64,000 nucleotides of DNA, taken from Microvirga lotononidis (GTDB lineage: Bacteria; Pseudomonadota; Alphaproteobacteria; Rhizobiales; Beijerinckiaceae). The stretch lies in NCBI RefSeq assembly GCF_034627025.1, contig NZ_CP141050.1, positions 434,001 to 498,000 of the forward strand, read 5' to 3'. How positions within the stretch are numbered: position 1 is the first letter of the stretch; the number at the start of each line of letters is the position of its first letter. The translations under genes and the position numbers were made by a program. Under the pieces are notes generated by a model, which was given only the letters and a program-made list of their open reading frames with translations, ran no database searches and had not been told where the DNA came from. Shown here in pieces: positions 8,666 through 18,960 of this stretch.

Positions 8666-9528
8666 TGACAGCCTCCGTCGCCTCCTTCCCGGACGTCGCC
8701 GTGCGGACGCCACGGTTCGCGGTGGGATCATATGGGTTCTATATCGCGATCTCGGTCGCCGCGCTCATCTGGTCGTCACCGTTGTTTATCCTGTTCTTCA
8801 CAGCCTTGAAGAGTGCCAACGATTTTGCGCAGAACGGTACCTTCTCCCTGCCGCAAACCCTTGAACTCTCCAATTTTGCCAAGGCATGGGACATCGGGAT
8901 CAAAACATATTTCATGAACTCGCTTGTCCTCACCCTGATCAAGGTGCCTACAGGAGTCTTCATATGCTCGCTCGCGGCATTCGCGCTCACTAAGATGCGC
9001 TTGCGGGGCGCCCAAGTCATTTTCACGGTCTTCGTTCTCGGACTGGTCGTGCCGATGCAGATGACTCTCGTTCCATTGACCACGTTGTATCAGCACCTTG
9101 GGTTGATCGACTCATTGCCGGGACTGTTCTTCCTTTATCTCGGTTTTGGACTGCCGTTGGGCATTCTGATCTTGCGCGGCTACTTCCGGTCCATTCCGGA
9201 TGAGATGATCGAAGCGGCGTTCATTGATGGCTGCTCCTGGTGGGATGTCTATTGGCGCATCGTCATGCCTGTCTCAAAGCCCGCCATCGTATCGCTTCTC
9301 ATCCTTGACGGCATATCGACCTGGAACGAGTTTATCCTCGCCCAGATCTTTATCCGGACCCAGGCCAATCGAACTCTGCCATTGGGCGTCGTGCAGTTTA
9401 GCACCGAGTTCTCGACGGCCTATGAACTCCTCGCGGCTGGGCAGATCATTACCATTGCGCCATTGATCCTGCTCTACCTGTTCTTCCAGCGATACTTCGT
9501 CCACGGCATGGCCGGAGCGATCAAATAA
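8665..9528 (+). CDS. Sugar ABC transporter permease (MalG/UgpE type)
   Basis: A 287-residue permease with six predicted helices. The EAA loop reads EMIEAAFIDGCSWWDVYWRI (about residues 180-199), followed by PVSKPAIVSLLILDGI. The start ATG shares one base with the stop of the upstream permease, so the two are translated together. It forms the second half of the channel for the same substrate. Confidence 0.9.
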   Translation: MTASVASFPDVAVRTPRFAVGSYGFYIAISVAALIWSSPLFILFFTALKSANDFAQNGTFSLPQTLELSNFAKAWDIGIKTYFMNSLVLTLIKVPTGVFICSLAAFALTKMRLRGAQVIFTVFVLGLVVPMQMTLVPLTTLYQHLGLIDSLPGLFFLYLGFGLPLGILILRGYFRSIPDEMIEAAFIDGCSWWDVYWRIVMPVSKPAIVSLLILDGISTWNEFILAQIFIRTQANRTLPLGVVQFSTEFSTAYELLAAGQIITIAPLILLYLFFQRYFVHGMAGAIK

Positions 9529-9558
9529 TCCGAAACCGCACTGACATAGGAGAAAAGA

Positions 9559-10458
9559 GTGCTACCCATCGAAAAGAGAGCTCGCCTCATCCTCAACACT
9601 GATGCCAAGAATGAGGCTGACGACCAGTATACGATCGTTCATGCGCTTCTGACGCCGACCTTCGACTTCCATGGGATCATTCCGGCTCACTTCGGATCGA
9701 TCAAATCGAAGACAAGTCTGAGGGACAGCCACGATGAGGTTATGAAGATCCTGGATCTGATGAACCTCAAAGATCGCGTGCGTGTAGAGCCCGGAGCCGA
9801 GGGTTCAATGCCCGATGAGAAGACTCCCATGGCATCGGCGGGCGCGCGTCTGATTATTGAGGAGGGAATGAAAGATGATCCGCGGCCACTCTACGTGGCA
9901 TTCCTGGGGCCTCTGACCGACATGGCTGCGGCCCTGCTGATGGAGCCTCGTCTGAACGAGAGGAATATCTGCGTTGTCTGGATCGGGGGTGGGCAATGGC
10001 CCGTTGGAGGTCGCGAATACAACCTCTCGAACGATATCCATGCCGCCAACGTGGTCATGAAGTCGAAGGTTCAGCTCTGGCAGATTCCTATGTCAGTCTA
10101 CCGCATGATGGCCGTCAGCTACGCGGAACTCATGGAGCGCGTCTATGACAGGGGCGCCATCGGCAAGTATCTTGTCGAGCAACTGATCGACTGGAACCTG
10201 CGAATGCACGCCGGCCCGATTGAGCACAGATCGCTCGGCGACACGCCGGCCCTTTCGGTCATTCTCAATCCGAACGGCGGCATCTCGGAATGGCTGCCTG
10301 CGCCCGAGTTCAACAGCCTGATGAATTACGTGCATACAGGAGCCAATCGCCCGATCAAGGTCTACCACAGCATTGATGTAAGATACATCCTTGAGGATTT
10401 CTACGCGAAGCTGAACCGCTTCACGCGCGGCGAACAGGAATTGGCCAACTTCGTATGA
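9559..10458 (+). CDS. Nucleoside hydrolase (IUNH) family protein in the apionate operon
   Basis: A 299-residue protein of the inosine-uridine nucleoside N-ribohydrolase fold. The calcium site at the N-terminus is divergent: NTDAKNEADDQ (residues 12-22) keeps the central D and the final DD of the usual DTDPGIDD pattern, with two extra residues. The second metal motif is NLSNDIHAAN around residue 156. There is no signal peptide, so it acts in the cytoplasm. The start is GTG 9559 with TAGGAGAA ahead. Family members cleave furanosyl C-N or related glycosidic bonds. Since apiose is a furanose, a role releasing it from an imported glycoside is plausible but unproven. Confidence 0.8.
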   Translation: MLPIEKRARLILNTDAKNEADDQYTIVHALLTPTFDFHGIIPAHFGSIKSKTSLRDSHDEVMKILDLMNLKDRVRVEPGAEGSMPDEKTPMASAGARLIIEEGMKDDPRPLYVAFLGPLTDMAAALLMEPRLNERNICVVWIGGGQWPVGGREYNLSNDIHAANVVMKSKVQLWQIPMSVYRMMAVSYAELMERVYDRGAIGKYLVEQLIDWNLRMHAGPIEHRSLGDTPALSVILNPNGGISEWLPAPEFNSLMNYVHTGANRPIKVYHSIDVRYILEDFYAKLNRFTRGEQELANFV

Positions 10459-10518
10459 GCCGCTCAATGGAGTGAATGACGTCACTCGGCAGCTGCCGTC
10501 GACCGGCTCCGCACGTCT

Positions 10519-10564
10519 GATTGCGCCCGCTACGCTGTACTCTACTGGTACAGCGGGCGCAATC
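10519..10564 (+). terminator. Strong inverted repeat between hydrolase and ATPase genes
   Basis: GATTGCGCCCGCT (10519-10531) pairs perfectly with AGCGGGCGCAATC (10552-10564). The loop includes a shorter GTAC/GTAC pairing. No T-run follows, so it may be a terminator helped by other factors, an mRNA end-protecting hairpin, or an operator. It sits 60 bp after the hydrolase stop. Confidence 0.45.
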
Positions 10565-10805
10565 ATGCATGAAACCGGTATGCCTTGATCGGCTTATGCT
10601 GACGCGCACCGTGCGGCCTTGTGACGCCTCCGCTTCGCACAAATCGCAAGTCTCTAGAGAAGCTGCCGACCGCGTAGGCCATACAGCCGATATCGATGAG
10701 GGCGCTGGCGATCTCCAACGAACACCAAAAGCTGAAACACTGCGCCTGACCGCTCAGCGAGTCGCATCTCTGCGAGATCAGAAATGAATTACGGAGGAAC
10801 ACACC
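10565..10805. other. Non-coding gap before the ABC ATPase
   Basis: No convincing ORF or promoter was seen on either strand. The last bases, ACGGAGGAAC at 10792-10801, are the ribosome site of the ATPase gene. Confidence 0.4.
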
Positions 10806-11861
<1,056 letters not shown>

Positions 11862-11980
11862 TTCACGTCCGCAAAAGGCAAACTCAACTCGCCGAGACTT
11901 TCAACCTTCCAAACCGCGGCTCGGAAGGTCTCCCTCTGGCACATCCCGGGAGTAGACCGAAATTCCGGAATGCGTCGACA

Positions 11981-12004
11981 AGAGGACCTTCCTCTGGCCT
12001 TTTT
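11981..12004 (+). terminator. Rho-independent-like terminator after the ABC ATPase
   Basis: AGAGGA (11981-11986) pairs with TCCTCT (11990-11995) across a 3-base loop, followed by GGCCTTTTT. It lies 120 bp after the ATPase stop. Confidence 0.45.
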
Positions 12005-12022
12005 CAATGTGCAGCAACTTAA

Positions 12023-12112
12023 GGCTGCTCACTACAGGCGGCTCTCCTTGGAGCTTTGAAGGTCTACATCTGGCTAACGCCGATAAGTACGTAGGGATCT
12101 TCGGACATTGCT
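12023..12112 (+). repeat. Intergenic repeat, copy A (about 90 bp)
   Basis: This matches 18262-18346 in the same orientation. The strongest block is GTAGGGAT..TCGG.CATTGC at the right end (12091-12112), with a second block GGCGGCTCT...TTTGAA (12039-12060). The copies are diverged, with small gaps. It could be a dispersed intergenic repeat or the edge of a mobile segment. Confidence 0.5.
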
Positions 12113-12697
12113 GCGGAAGCGGGAACTCCATGGATTAATCCGTTTAGGAAGTGGGCCGACCTCTCGCAACAGGTGGTGAGCCGCCCTCGGATAGCTCACA
12201 TACCGTTGGCTCGAACATAGACGATTTCGGTATGAACGATTGGTCAACTAGTCCTGGAAGTCTCGTTGTTGAAGTGCGTGCTCTTCGGAGAACACCCTGA
12301 GGTACGAGATACGGATCAATTGGCTGAATATTGATCTCGAAACACGTGTGTCACGCAGGTTTGTCGGAATATGCAGGACGCAAAACTAGCGTAGATCCCT
12401 CGGACGACAAGATACACCACCTCTATACCTACCCTGCTCGAAAAGCAGTTGTCCGCCACCTCGCTTAACATGGAGCATCGAGATAGCTCGATTCTCGACA
12501 ACACACTGGTCCCGTCGAAAGAGGGGCGAGGTGATAATTGAGGGGCGTGCGAGGAGGATGTTTCGATCGTGCAGCAGATCATGCGTCAGCATCTCTCCCA
12601 GGATGCGCTAGCAACGACGAATTAACTGGACGTGGTCAGAGCACCGGACCCGCGTCTCGACAAGACCTACCTATAATCATGTAACGGAGGAACTCCC

Positions 12698-14824
12698 ATG
12701 AGTGAGACACGAGGAAGAGGGACAGTCTCAAGCGTATCCCGGAGGGTATTGACGCTTGCACTGGCAGCTGCCGGGACAATGAGTGTTTGGGTCGGGGGCG
12801 CCACTGCGAAGGTGTCTCGCATTGTCGTCGACAAGGTCGAACCCCTCAACGATGCGAACCCGTCTGTTTCCTACGAGAAGCTCAGGGGCCGTGCCTTTGG
12901 GGAGCTGGATCCCTATGATCCGGCGAACGAGATCATCACGGATCTCAAGTTCGCGACCCGCAATGCTAACGGAAAAGTCGAATACGTCTCCGTCTTCGAG
13001 CTGACGAAGCCTGTCGACATGACGAAGGCCAGCGGACTGCTCTGGTACGACCTCGTCAATCGCGGGACGCCCGTGACCCTGGGCGAGGGAGCAATCCGCC
13101 CGCCTGCCCACGGGCATGTCCATCTGATCAGCGGCTGGCAGGGCGATCTCGTCCAAACCGACAAGAACGTGACGGTCCAGGTGCCCGTTGCACGTAATCC
13201 CGACGGATCATCCATCACCGGGGTCGTTCTGTCTCGGCTGGCGGACTCGAAGCCGGACGCGAATACCCGGCCTCTGTCGGTGCTTGCCAATGCCATTCCC
13301 TACGATGCGGCATCGCTTGACACCTCCAAGGCTCACCTGATTGCGAAGACCTCGGAAAAGCGATCGGGTGAGATCGGGCCCACCAAGGAGATTGCCTCAA
13401 CCGAGTGGGCCTTTGCCGATTGCTCCAAGACGCCGTTCCCGGGAACGCCCAACCCGCGGATGCTATGCCTGAAGGACGGATTTGATCCCAAGCTCCTCTA
13501 TGAGTTGGCCTATGACGTCAAGGATCCCAAGGTGCTCGGGGTCGGTCTTGCGGCCATGCGCGATGTAGCCTCCTTCTTCCGCTACGAGGATAAGGATACC
13601 GAGGGCAACGCCAACCCGGTTGCCGGGCGGATCAAGAAGGCCGTCACGCAAGGCATCTCTCAGAGCGGCAATGCCCTGAAGACCTTCATCCTGCTCGGGT
13701 TCAACCAGGACGAGGCAGGACGGATGGTGTTCGACGGCGCCAACCCGCACATTGCCGGACGCCTGACTGCCGTCAACGTGAGATTCGGCGTTCCAAGCGG
13801 CTCCGGCACGCTCTATGAGCCGGGCGGCGAGGGGGTTCTCTGGTGGACCCGTTACCAGGACAAGGGCCGCGGCCGCACCGAGGCAAGCCTGCTCGACCGC
13901 TGCACAGCGACAGGCACCTGTCCGAAGATCTTCGAGACCTTTGGTGCGGCCGAGTTCAATGCTCGCCTGATGACCGTCGCGCTCACGGGCACTGACAGCA
14001 AGGCCGACCTGCCGCTGCCGGCCAACGTTCGGCGCTACTACTTCCCGGGGACCACTCATGGCGGTGACGTTGAGGCTGGGTTCGATCCGAAGCCGCAGCC
14101 TGCCTCGGGTTGTGTCCTGGCGAAGAACCCGAACCCGGAGACTGAGACCATGAACGCACTCCAACTCGCCTTGGCGGAGTGGGTCATGGATGGGACCGAG
14201 CCGCCTGGGAGCGTTTATCCGAGGCTGAGTGACGGCAATCTCGTGGCCAATACCAAGGAAGCCATGGGCTTCCCGACGATTCCCGGCGGCCTCGCGCCGG
14301 ACGGGATGGCAATTGGCCTGATGGATTACGATTTCGGTCCCGATCTGGACTACAACGACTTCTCCGGCGTGATCTCGCGCCAACCACCTGGGATCAAGCA
14401 GACGATCCGGGCCCTGATGCCCAAGGTCAATGCTGATGGCAACGAGGTGGTCGGAATTGGCTCCCTCCTGCACCAGGCGCCGCTTGGGACGTATACGGGC
14501 TGGAATGCAACGGCGACAGGGTTCTTCAAGGGGCAACCTTGCGGCGGCGGACTCACGGGCGGCTACATCCCGTTTGCTCAGACCAAGGCCGAGCGCCTCG
14601 CCTCGGGCGACCCGAGACCTTCTCTCGAGGAACGCTACGGCACTCAGGAAGGCTACGTGTGTGTTGTTCGGGCGGCAGCAAAACGCGATGTGGAGAAGCG
14701 CTATCTGCTCCAACGGGATGCCGATCGCCTGATCGCCCAGGCCGCTGCCGCCAGCATCCTACCCGCCGAAGGCGCTACCCCAGAGGCCAACGATATGGCC
14801 CGCACCCTCTGCCAGCGTCAGTAA
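12698..14824 (+). CDS. Exported alpha/beta hydrolase domain protein (Abhydrolase_10-like)
   Basis: A 708-residue protein. Residues 1-38 look like a long signal peptide (SRRVLTLALAAAGTMSVWVGGATA). The rest resembles the large alpha/beta hydrolase domain proteins with a G-x-S-Q-S-G nucleophile motif, here GISQSG at 319-324, and a late histidine in PGTTHGGD (about residue 452). The start is ATG 12698 with GGAGG eight bases ahead. It is probably a periplasmic or secreted esterase or lactonase. It is the first of three unrelated exported hydrolases in tandem. The substrate is unknown. The nearby plant-sugar locus suggests plant-derived esters, but that is inference. Confidence 0.75.
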   Translation: MSETRGRGTVSSVSRRVLTLALAAAGTMSVWVGGATAKVSRIVVDKVEPLNDANPSVSYEKLRGRAFGELDPYDPANEIITDLKFATRNANGKVEYVSVFELTKPVDMTKASGLLWYDLVNRGTPVTLGEGAIRPPAHGHVHLISGWQGDLVQTDKNVTVQVPVARNPDGSSITGVVLSRLADSKPDANTRPLSVLANAIPYDAASLDTSKAHLIAKTSEKRSGEIGPTKEIASTEWAFADCSKTPFPGTPNPRMLCLKDGFDPKLLYELAYDVKDPKVLGVGLAAMRDVASFFRYEDKDTEGNANPVAGRIKKAVTQGISQSGNALKTFILLGFNQDEAGRMVFDGANPHIAGRLTAVNVRFGVPSGSGTLYEPGGEGVLWWTRYQDKGRGRTEASLLDRCTATGTCPKIFETFGAAEFNARLMTVALTGTDSKADLPLPANVRRYYFPGTTHGGDVEAGFDPKPQPASGCVLAKNPNPETETMNALQLALAEWVMDGTEPPGSVYPRLSDGNLVANTKEAMGFPTIPGGLAPDGMAIGLMDYDFGPDLDYNDFSGVISRQPPGIKQTIRALMPKVNADGNEVVGIGSLLHQAPLGTYTGWNATATGFFKGQPCGGGLTGGYIPFAQTKAERLASGDPRPSLEERYGTQEGYVCVVRAAAKRDVEKRYLLQRDADRLIAQAAAASILPAEGATPEANDMARTLCQRQ

Positions 14825-14839
14825 CCGCAACATCGGCAA

Positions 14840-14873
14840 GCCTCCGGGCTGCGGCTTAGCGGGCCCCGGAGGC
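14840..14873 (+). terminator. Hairpin after first hydrolase
   Basis: GCCTCCGGG (14840-14848) pairs with CCCGGAGGC (14865-14873), followed by TTCTCCC. The stem is perfect over 9 bp. The T-run is weak, so termination may be partial. Confidence 0.5.
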
Positions 14874-14965
14874 TTCTCCCGCAGGCGGACCCGCCTCTGA
14901 TCTCGGGCGCAGCCGTACATTGGATCAGGCCTGCTCCCAAAACCAATGCCCCCAAGGAGGAAACA

Positions 14966-16564
14966 ATGACGAGATACCTGCTTGCCTCATCGGCAATGCT
15001 TTCACTGCTGCTCGGCAGCCCTGGCCTGGCTCAGCAGACGAAGCAGATCGTGAACGCCGGCACGCCGGAGCCTGAATGCACGTTCCACGTCAACTACGAC
15101 CGGAACGCCGACATGCCGGGCTATGTCCTGGACAGGAATGGGCGCCAGCAGTGCTTGCCGTTCATGCCCACCAACCAGCTCATCCCGTCGGATTACAAGG
15201 GCAAAGACTTCTACACCGAAGAGTTCACGGATGCGAAAATCCGGGCGCGGTGGGCCGAGTGCAAGAAAACGTCTGCTTGCGCGGATCCTGTGATCGCCGG
15301 AGCAAAAGGGTTCGTTGCATACGAGAAGCGGGATACCGGCACGGTTGACCCCGTCGGCAAGGTCGATCCAGAAGGCGAGATCGACCTGAGGGATATCCGC
15401 CGGCCGGCCTACTTCGGCAAGACCCAATATCAGGAGCCGATTGCCGAGGCAGAGGCCCGGACTTACACGGTGGAGTTCACCGTGCCACGGGACAGCTACG
15501 AACGCTTGCACCTCAAGAAAGACGATCCGATCAGGCTGCGAGGCTGGTACCTGGAAGGGCAGGGGAGCGACAACGATGCCGGACAGAAGGTCCGCGCACT
15601 CGTAGTCATGAACAATGGCGGCGGCGGAGAAATCACCACGATCGACAATCCCAAATCGGAAGGGGCTGTGTTCGATCCCACCACCAAGAAATGGCTCGCC
15701 GGCAAATTCCCGGATGGCCAGACGGAGGAACCTGGCCATCGCCACTGGCGAGGGTTCATCTATGCCCTCAATCAGGCCGGCTTCGACGTGCTGGTCACGG
15801 ATCGGCGGGGCAATGGTGTCTCAGGCGGAGTAAGCGGCTACAACACCGGTGAGCAGGCGAACGACATCTTCCGGGAACTCACCGCACTCGAGACCGGCGA
15901 CGGGTTACGACTGCTGACGCCTGCAGGCGAGGTGCTGTCCGGAGCACAGGCCAGGGGCCGTCTCCTGGCAGGGCAGAAGGCGACGCAGATCCCGGTCGTT
16001 GTCGGGGGCTATTCCCGCGGCTCGTACACCGCCGCCTGGACCATGCACAAGAACTTCGTGGAGGACTGTAACTACGACGTGCCGGACGGCGGCTGCAAGC
16101 CAGCCCGGGCCTGGAGCAACATCAAGGGGGCCATCCTCTACGGGCCGAACTCGGCCGGGCTGGGCTATCGCATGGCCGGGCACGACCTGATCGAGGCGGC
16201 CCTGCGCAGCGATTACAACACCACCTACTACCCAGACGGCAACGTTCTGGCGAACATCGGCAAATGGCCCGGCGTCCTGATTGTCAAAGGAATCTGGGAT
16301 TACGTTGAGGGTCTGGAGGGATCCCTGGACGCATTCAACCGGGCCAGCGAGCCGAAGGACCTCTTCGTATTCCGCGGACCGCATCAGTTGAACACCCAAG
16401 CCCCCGAAAACATGAAGCTTGCAGGTGAACGCATGGCGGCCTTTGCCAGGGCCGCGGTTCTTGGGCGGAAGCAGGTCGCGGGCGGGTTGCATCCCGCCAA
16501 TCTGAAAGAGCTGGTCACCTCGAGCCCTGATTATTGGGAAATCACCACAGCACCGAAGGAATGA
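14966..16564 (+). CDS. Exported alpha/beta hydrolase, family not recognised
   Basis: A 532-residue protein with a Sec signal peptide (residues 1-22, ending SPGLAQQ). A catalytic-looking nucleophile elbow GGYSRGS places serine at residue 350. The segment FDVLVTDRRGNGVSGG before it is the usual strand and oxyanion region of alpha/beta hydrolases, and HQLN near residue 472 could supply the histidine. Several cysteines in the first 120 residues suggest disulfides. It starts at ATG 14966 after AAGGAGGAAAC. It is not obviously related in sequence to either neighbouring hydrolase. Likely an exported esterase or peptidase of unknown substrate. Confidence 0.7.
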   Translation: MTRYLLASSAMLSLLLGSPGLAQQTKQIVNAGTPEPECTFHVNYDRNADMPGYVLDRNGRQQCLPFMPTNQLIPSDYKGKDFYTEEFTDAKIRARWAECKKTSACADPVIAGAKGFVAYEKRDTGTVDPVGKVDPEGEIDLRDIRRPAYFGKTQYQEPIAEAEARTYTVEFTVPRDSYERLHLKKDDPIRLRGWYLEGQGSDNDAGQKVRALVVMNNGGGGEITTIDNPKSEGAVFDPTTKKWLAGKFPDGQTEEPGHRHWRGFIYALNQAGFDVLVTDRRGNGVSGGVSGYNTGEQANDIFRELTALETGDGLRLLTPAGEVLSGAQARGRLLAGQKATQIPVVVGGYSRGSYTAAWTMHKNFVEDCNYDVPDGGCKPARAWSNIKGAILYGPNSAGLGYRMAGHDLIEAALRSDYNTTYYPDGNVLANIGKWPGVLIVKGIWDYVEGLEGSLDAFNRASEPKDLFVFRGPHQLNTQAPENMKLAGERMAAFARAAVLGRKQVAGGLHPANLKELVTSSPDYWEITTAPKE

Positions 16565-16668
16565 GCCACCAGGCTCCCATCGTTCAACCGCTGCGAAGTG
16601 CTGCCTCCGGTAGCGCTTCGCTCAACCTGGAAGCCCAGAGCTTCAGAGATCCGAGGAGGAAACCCAAG

Positions 16669-18036
16669 ATGCAGACATCACGATATATGACACTTGCGGC
16701 GATCGGCTTGACCAGCCTGTTGCTGGCCTCGCCGACCCTTGGTGTCGAGATCAAGAAAGAGGAAGGGACCCTTCCGTCTCAATTCCCCTACATGATCAAC
16801 GTTCCTGCGAACTGGAACGGGATCGTGATTAACGATCTCGATGCGGTGGCCAACAAGGGTGGAAAGCTCGCCGCGTATCTGTTGGACCATGGCTATGCCT
16901 ACACGGGAACTGGACGTCATCCTGAGCGCATGACGCGCCACGATCCTCTGACCGAACTCGATGCGCAGGTCGCCGTGATCAAGATGGTCAAGGCGAAGTT
17001 CGGGCAACCCAAATACACGATCCAGTATGGCTGCTCAGGCGGTGGCTTCGTGACTCTGGCTATGGCCGAGAAGCATGCCGACGTGATCGATGGCGCCGTC
17101 GCGTTCAACGCGCGGGGCACGGGCGGTATGGCGGTTGCCAACACCTGGCTCGATCTGCCCTATACCCTGAAGGCCCTGCTGGCTCCCGGCTCCAATCTCC
17201 TAGTGGCGCCGGTCCCCCAAGATGCGTTGCCGGCCGCATACGATGCGTGGAAGCCAGTGATGGAGAAGGCTCAACAGACTCCTGAAGGGCGCGCTCGGAT
17301 TGCGCTGGCGGTTGCAGTATCGCAGTGGCCGACCTGGGGGGCGATCAGCAATCCGCCGAAGGAGAAGCCTAAGAGTGATCTCGCCTCCTTGCAGGCAGCG
17401 ATGTTCAAATCGGCTAGCGATGGCTTGGCAAATGCGGTCAACCGCCGGCAGCTTTACGACAATCCGGCGGGCCTTGCCTCGTGGAACACCGGCATCGACT
17501 ATGCAAGATTCTATGAGGTCGGCGCCGATCCGGAGCACAAGGCGATCATCTCCAAGCTCTATCAGGAAGCCGGACTTGGCGAAGAGGGGATTGCCGCCGA
17601 CCTTGCCAAGATCAACGCCCAGCCGCGCATCGAAGGCACGCCGGAAGGCGTCCATTACTGGCTTGAGCCTGGTCGGCTCCTCGAGGGCAAGATCGCTGTG
17701 CCGCTCTTCCACGCTCATGGACTGGGGGACGCCCTGCTGCCGCCTCATCTGCTAGCTGGCTACGCCGTGGCTGTCGAGAAGCAGGGTAAGAGCGATCTCT
17801 ACCGGACAGCCTTCGTCGATGCCGCCGGTCACTGCGAGACATCGGTCTCAGAGGCCACAGCAGCGATCGAGGCGATGGTCACCCGTCTCAGCACAGGGAA
17901 GTGGAGTGATACGAACTCTGCTGCCCTCAATGCGGCGGCGAGCACACTGAACCTCGAAGCCCCTCGCTTCGTGAGCTACACGTTCAAGACACCCTTCAAC
18001 CGCGCATTCTATGCAAACACCAAGCATCCGTTCTAA
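16669..18036 (+). CDS. Exported alpha/beta hydrolase (third of the cluster)
   Basis: A 455-residue protein. The open frame starts at 16534 inside the previous gene, but ATG 16669, seven bases after GAGGAGGAAA, gives a proper signal peptide (MQTSRYMTLAAIGLTSLLL..., cleavage near residue 25). The nucleophile motif is YGCSGGGF with Ser123, similar to the GCS.GG elbow of tannase-like esterases, and a histidine follows in DAAGHCET (about residue 388). It follows the second hydrolase by 104 bp and may share its transcript. The substrate is unknown. Confidence 0.72.
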   Translation: MQTSRYMTLAAIGLTSLLLASPTLGVEIKKEEGTLPSQFPYMINVPANWNGIVINDLDAVANKGGKLAAYLLDHGYAYTGTGRHPERMTRHDPLTELDAQVAVIKMVKAKFGQPKYTIQYGCSGGGFVTLAMAEKHADVIDGAVAFNARGTGGMAVANTWLDLPYTLKALLAPGSNLLVAPVPQDALPAAYDAWKPVMEKAQQTPEGRARIALAVAVSQWPTWGAISNPPKEKPKSDLASLQAAMFKSASDGLANAVNRRQLYDNPAGLASWNTGIDYARFYEVGADPEHKAIISKLYQEAGLGEEGIAADLAKINAQPRIEGTPEGVHYWLEPGRLLEGKIAVPLFHAHGLGDALLPPHLLAGYAVAVEKQGKSDLYRTAFVDAAGHCETSVSEATAAIEAMVTRLSTGKWSDTNSAALNAAASTLNLEAPRFVSYTFKTPFNRAFYANTKHPF

Positions 18037-18052
18037 TGAACCGGACTGCTTT

Positions 18053-18084
18053 CGCCGGCGGCACGCAGCCGTCGGCGTTTTCGT
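18053..18084 (+). terminator. Rho-independent terminator after the hydrolase cluster
   Basis: CGCCGGCGGC (18053-18062) pairs with GCCGTCGGCG (18068-18077) with one mismatch, followed directly by TTTTCGTT. It is 16 bp after the stop of the third hydrolase. Confidence 0.75.
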
Positions 18085-18261
18085 TCGCCACATGTCGTGA
18101 GGTGGGAGGATAGTGTGACGCAGTCTTGCAACCACCGCCTCACAGGACAGGACAATACTGCTTATAGGTGTAAGCCGGCTTGTACCACGGAAGCAGAGCA
18201 AAATCTGGGACACGCAGTCGAGCGGGTCTTCGATTGCCTTTACCTGCATCCGCCTATACAG

Positions 18262-18346
18262 GCCGCCACGGGCGGCTCTAGTCAAAGGATTTGAAAGTCA
18301 ACGTCCTACCAATGTCCGATGAGTATGTAGGGATTATCGGTCATTG
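18262..18346 (+). repeat. Intergenic repeat, copy B
   Basis: This is a diverged direct copy of 12023-12112, sharing GGCGGCTCT, TTTGAA and GTAGGGATtaTCGGtCATTGC. Its left end forms a GCCGCC/GGCGGC hairpin. Copies A and B bracket the three-hydrolase cluster. Confidence 0.5.
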
Positions 18347-18585
18347 CGGGCGTCCAGAAGCCACTCATTCACCGAACGTGCTTGCCAGTTCCAAACGATT
18401 GTCTGGCCTAATCCCCTCACATGGAATAGACCGCTGCAATTCGGCCGATAGAACCTGCCCCACTAAGCTCGATCAGCATCAGGTGATGTCCCATTACAAA
18501 TTCAGGCATCCGTCCCGAGCGGGTCGAGGTGTCATGCTGTTCTGCGGGTAAGTTCCGTTTCACGGGAGAGGGGCATGACTGTTAA

Positions 18586-18722
18586 TCGGCACCGAAGAAC
18601 TGACCCCTCTCAAGGGAGCGCGACGCCTGAGTTCAGCGACGCAAAATGAAAATTTGGTGGGGTCACGAGCGGCGCCGATGATGACCCCGCTGAAGCGACG
18701 AATTCTCCATCAACGTCATGCG
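18586..18722 (-). mobile_element. Relic of an insertion-sequence end, copy 1
   Basis: ATCGGCACCG...CTGACCCC (18586-18608) is an imperfect inverted repeat of GGGGTCA...GGCGCCGAT (18660-18680), resembling the repeated ends of IS21-family elements. No transposase is present. The reverse complement of about 18640-18722 matches 30890-30990, including a near-identical 22-bp core (18673-18694). Confidence 0.45.
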
Positions 18723-18960
18723 CGTAACGGCGGTCGGCTCAAGGGTACATATTCGATGCTGAATCACATTGGAATGTGCCATGCCTCTCGCGGATAGCTC
18801 GCAAAAAGTAGGCCCCGCATCAAGGATCGGCTCGTTTCCTGCCGAAAGAGGTCAGCGCCTTTGAGGGGAATGGCCGCTGACACGAGACGAGGTGCTTGAT
18901 GCGGGGCTGGGACCTGCTGCCACGGGGGCACAAGATTGCAGCAGATCCAATCGGGATCCG

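Larger units (their letters stand above)
11862..12697. other. Long intergenic region
   Basis: No gene is recognisable in these 836 bp. They hold a terminator-like hairpin (11981-12004) and one copy of a repeat that recurs near 18.3 kb (12023-12112). The rest shows scattered short ORFs without ribosome sites. The promoter of the following hydrolase must lie here but was not identified. Confidence 0.5.
18085..18960. other. Gene-poor region with two repeat relics
   Basis: About 875 bp without a credible gene. It contains repeat copy B (18262-18346) and an inverted-repeat relic of an insertion sequence (18586-18722). Short ORFs here lack ribosome sites and known motifs. Confidence 0.5.
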
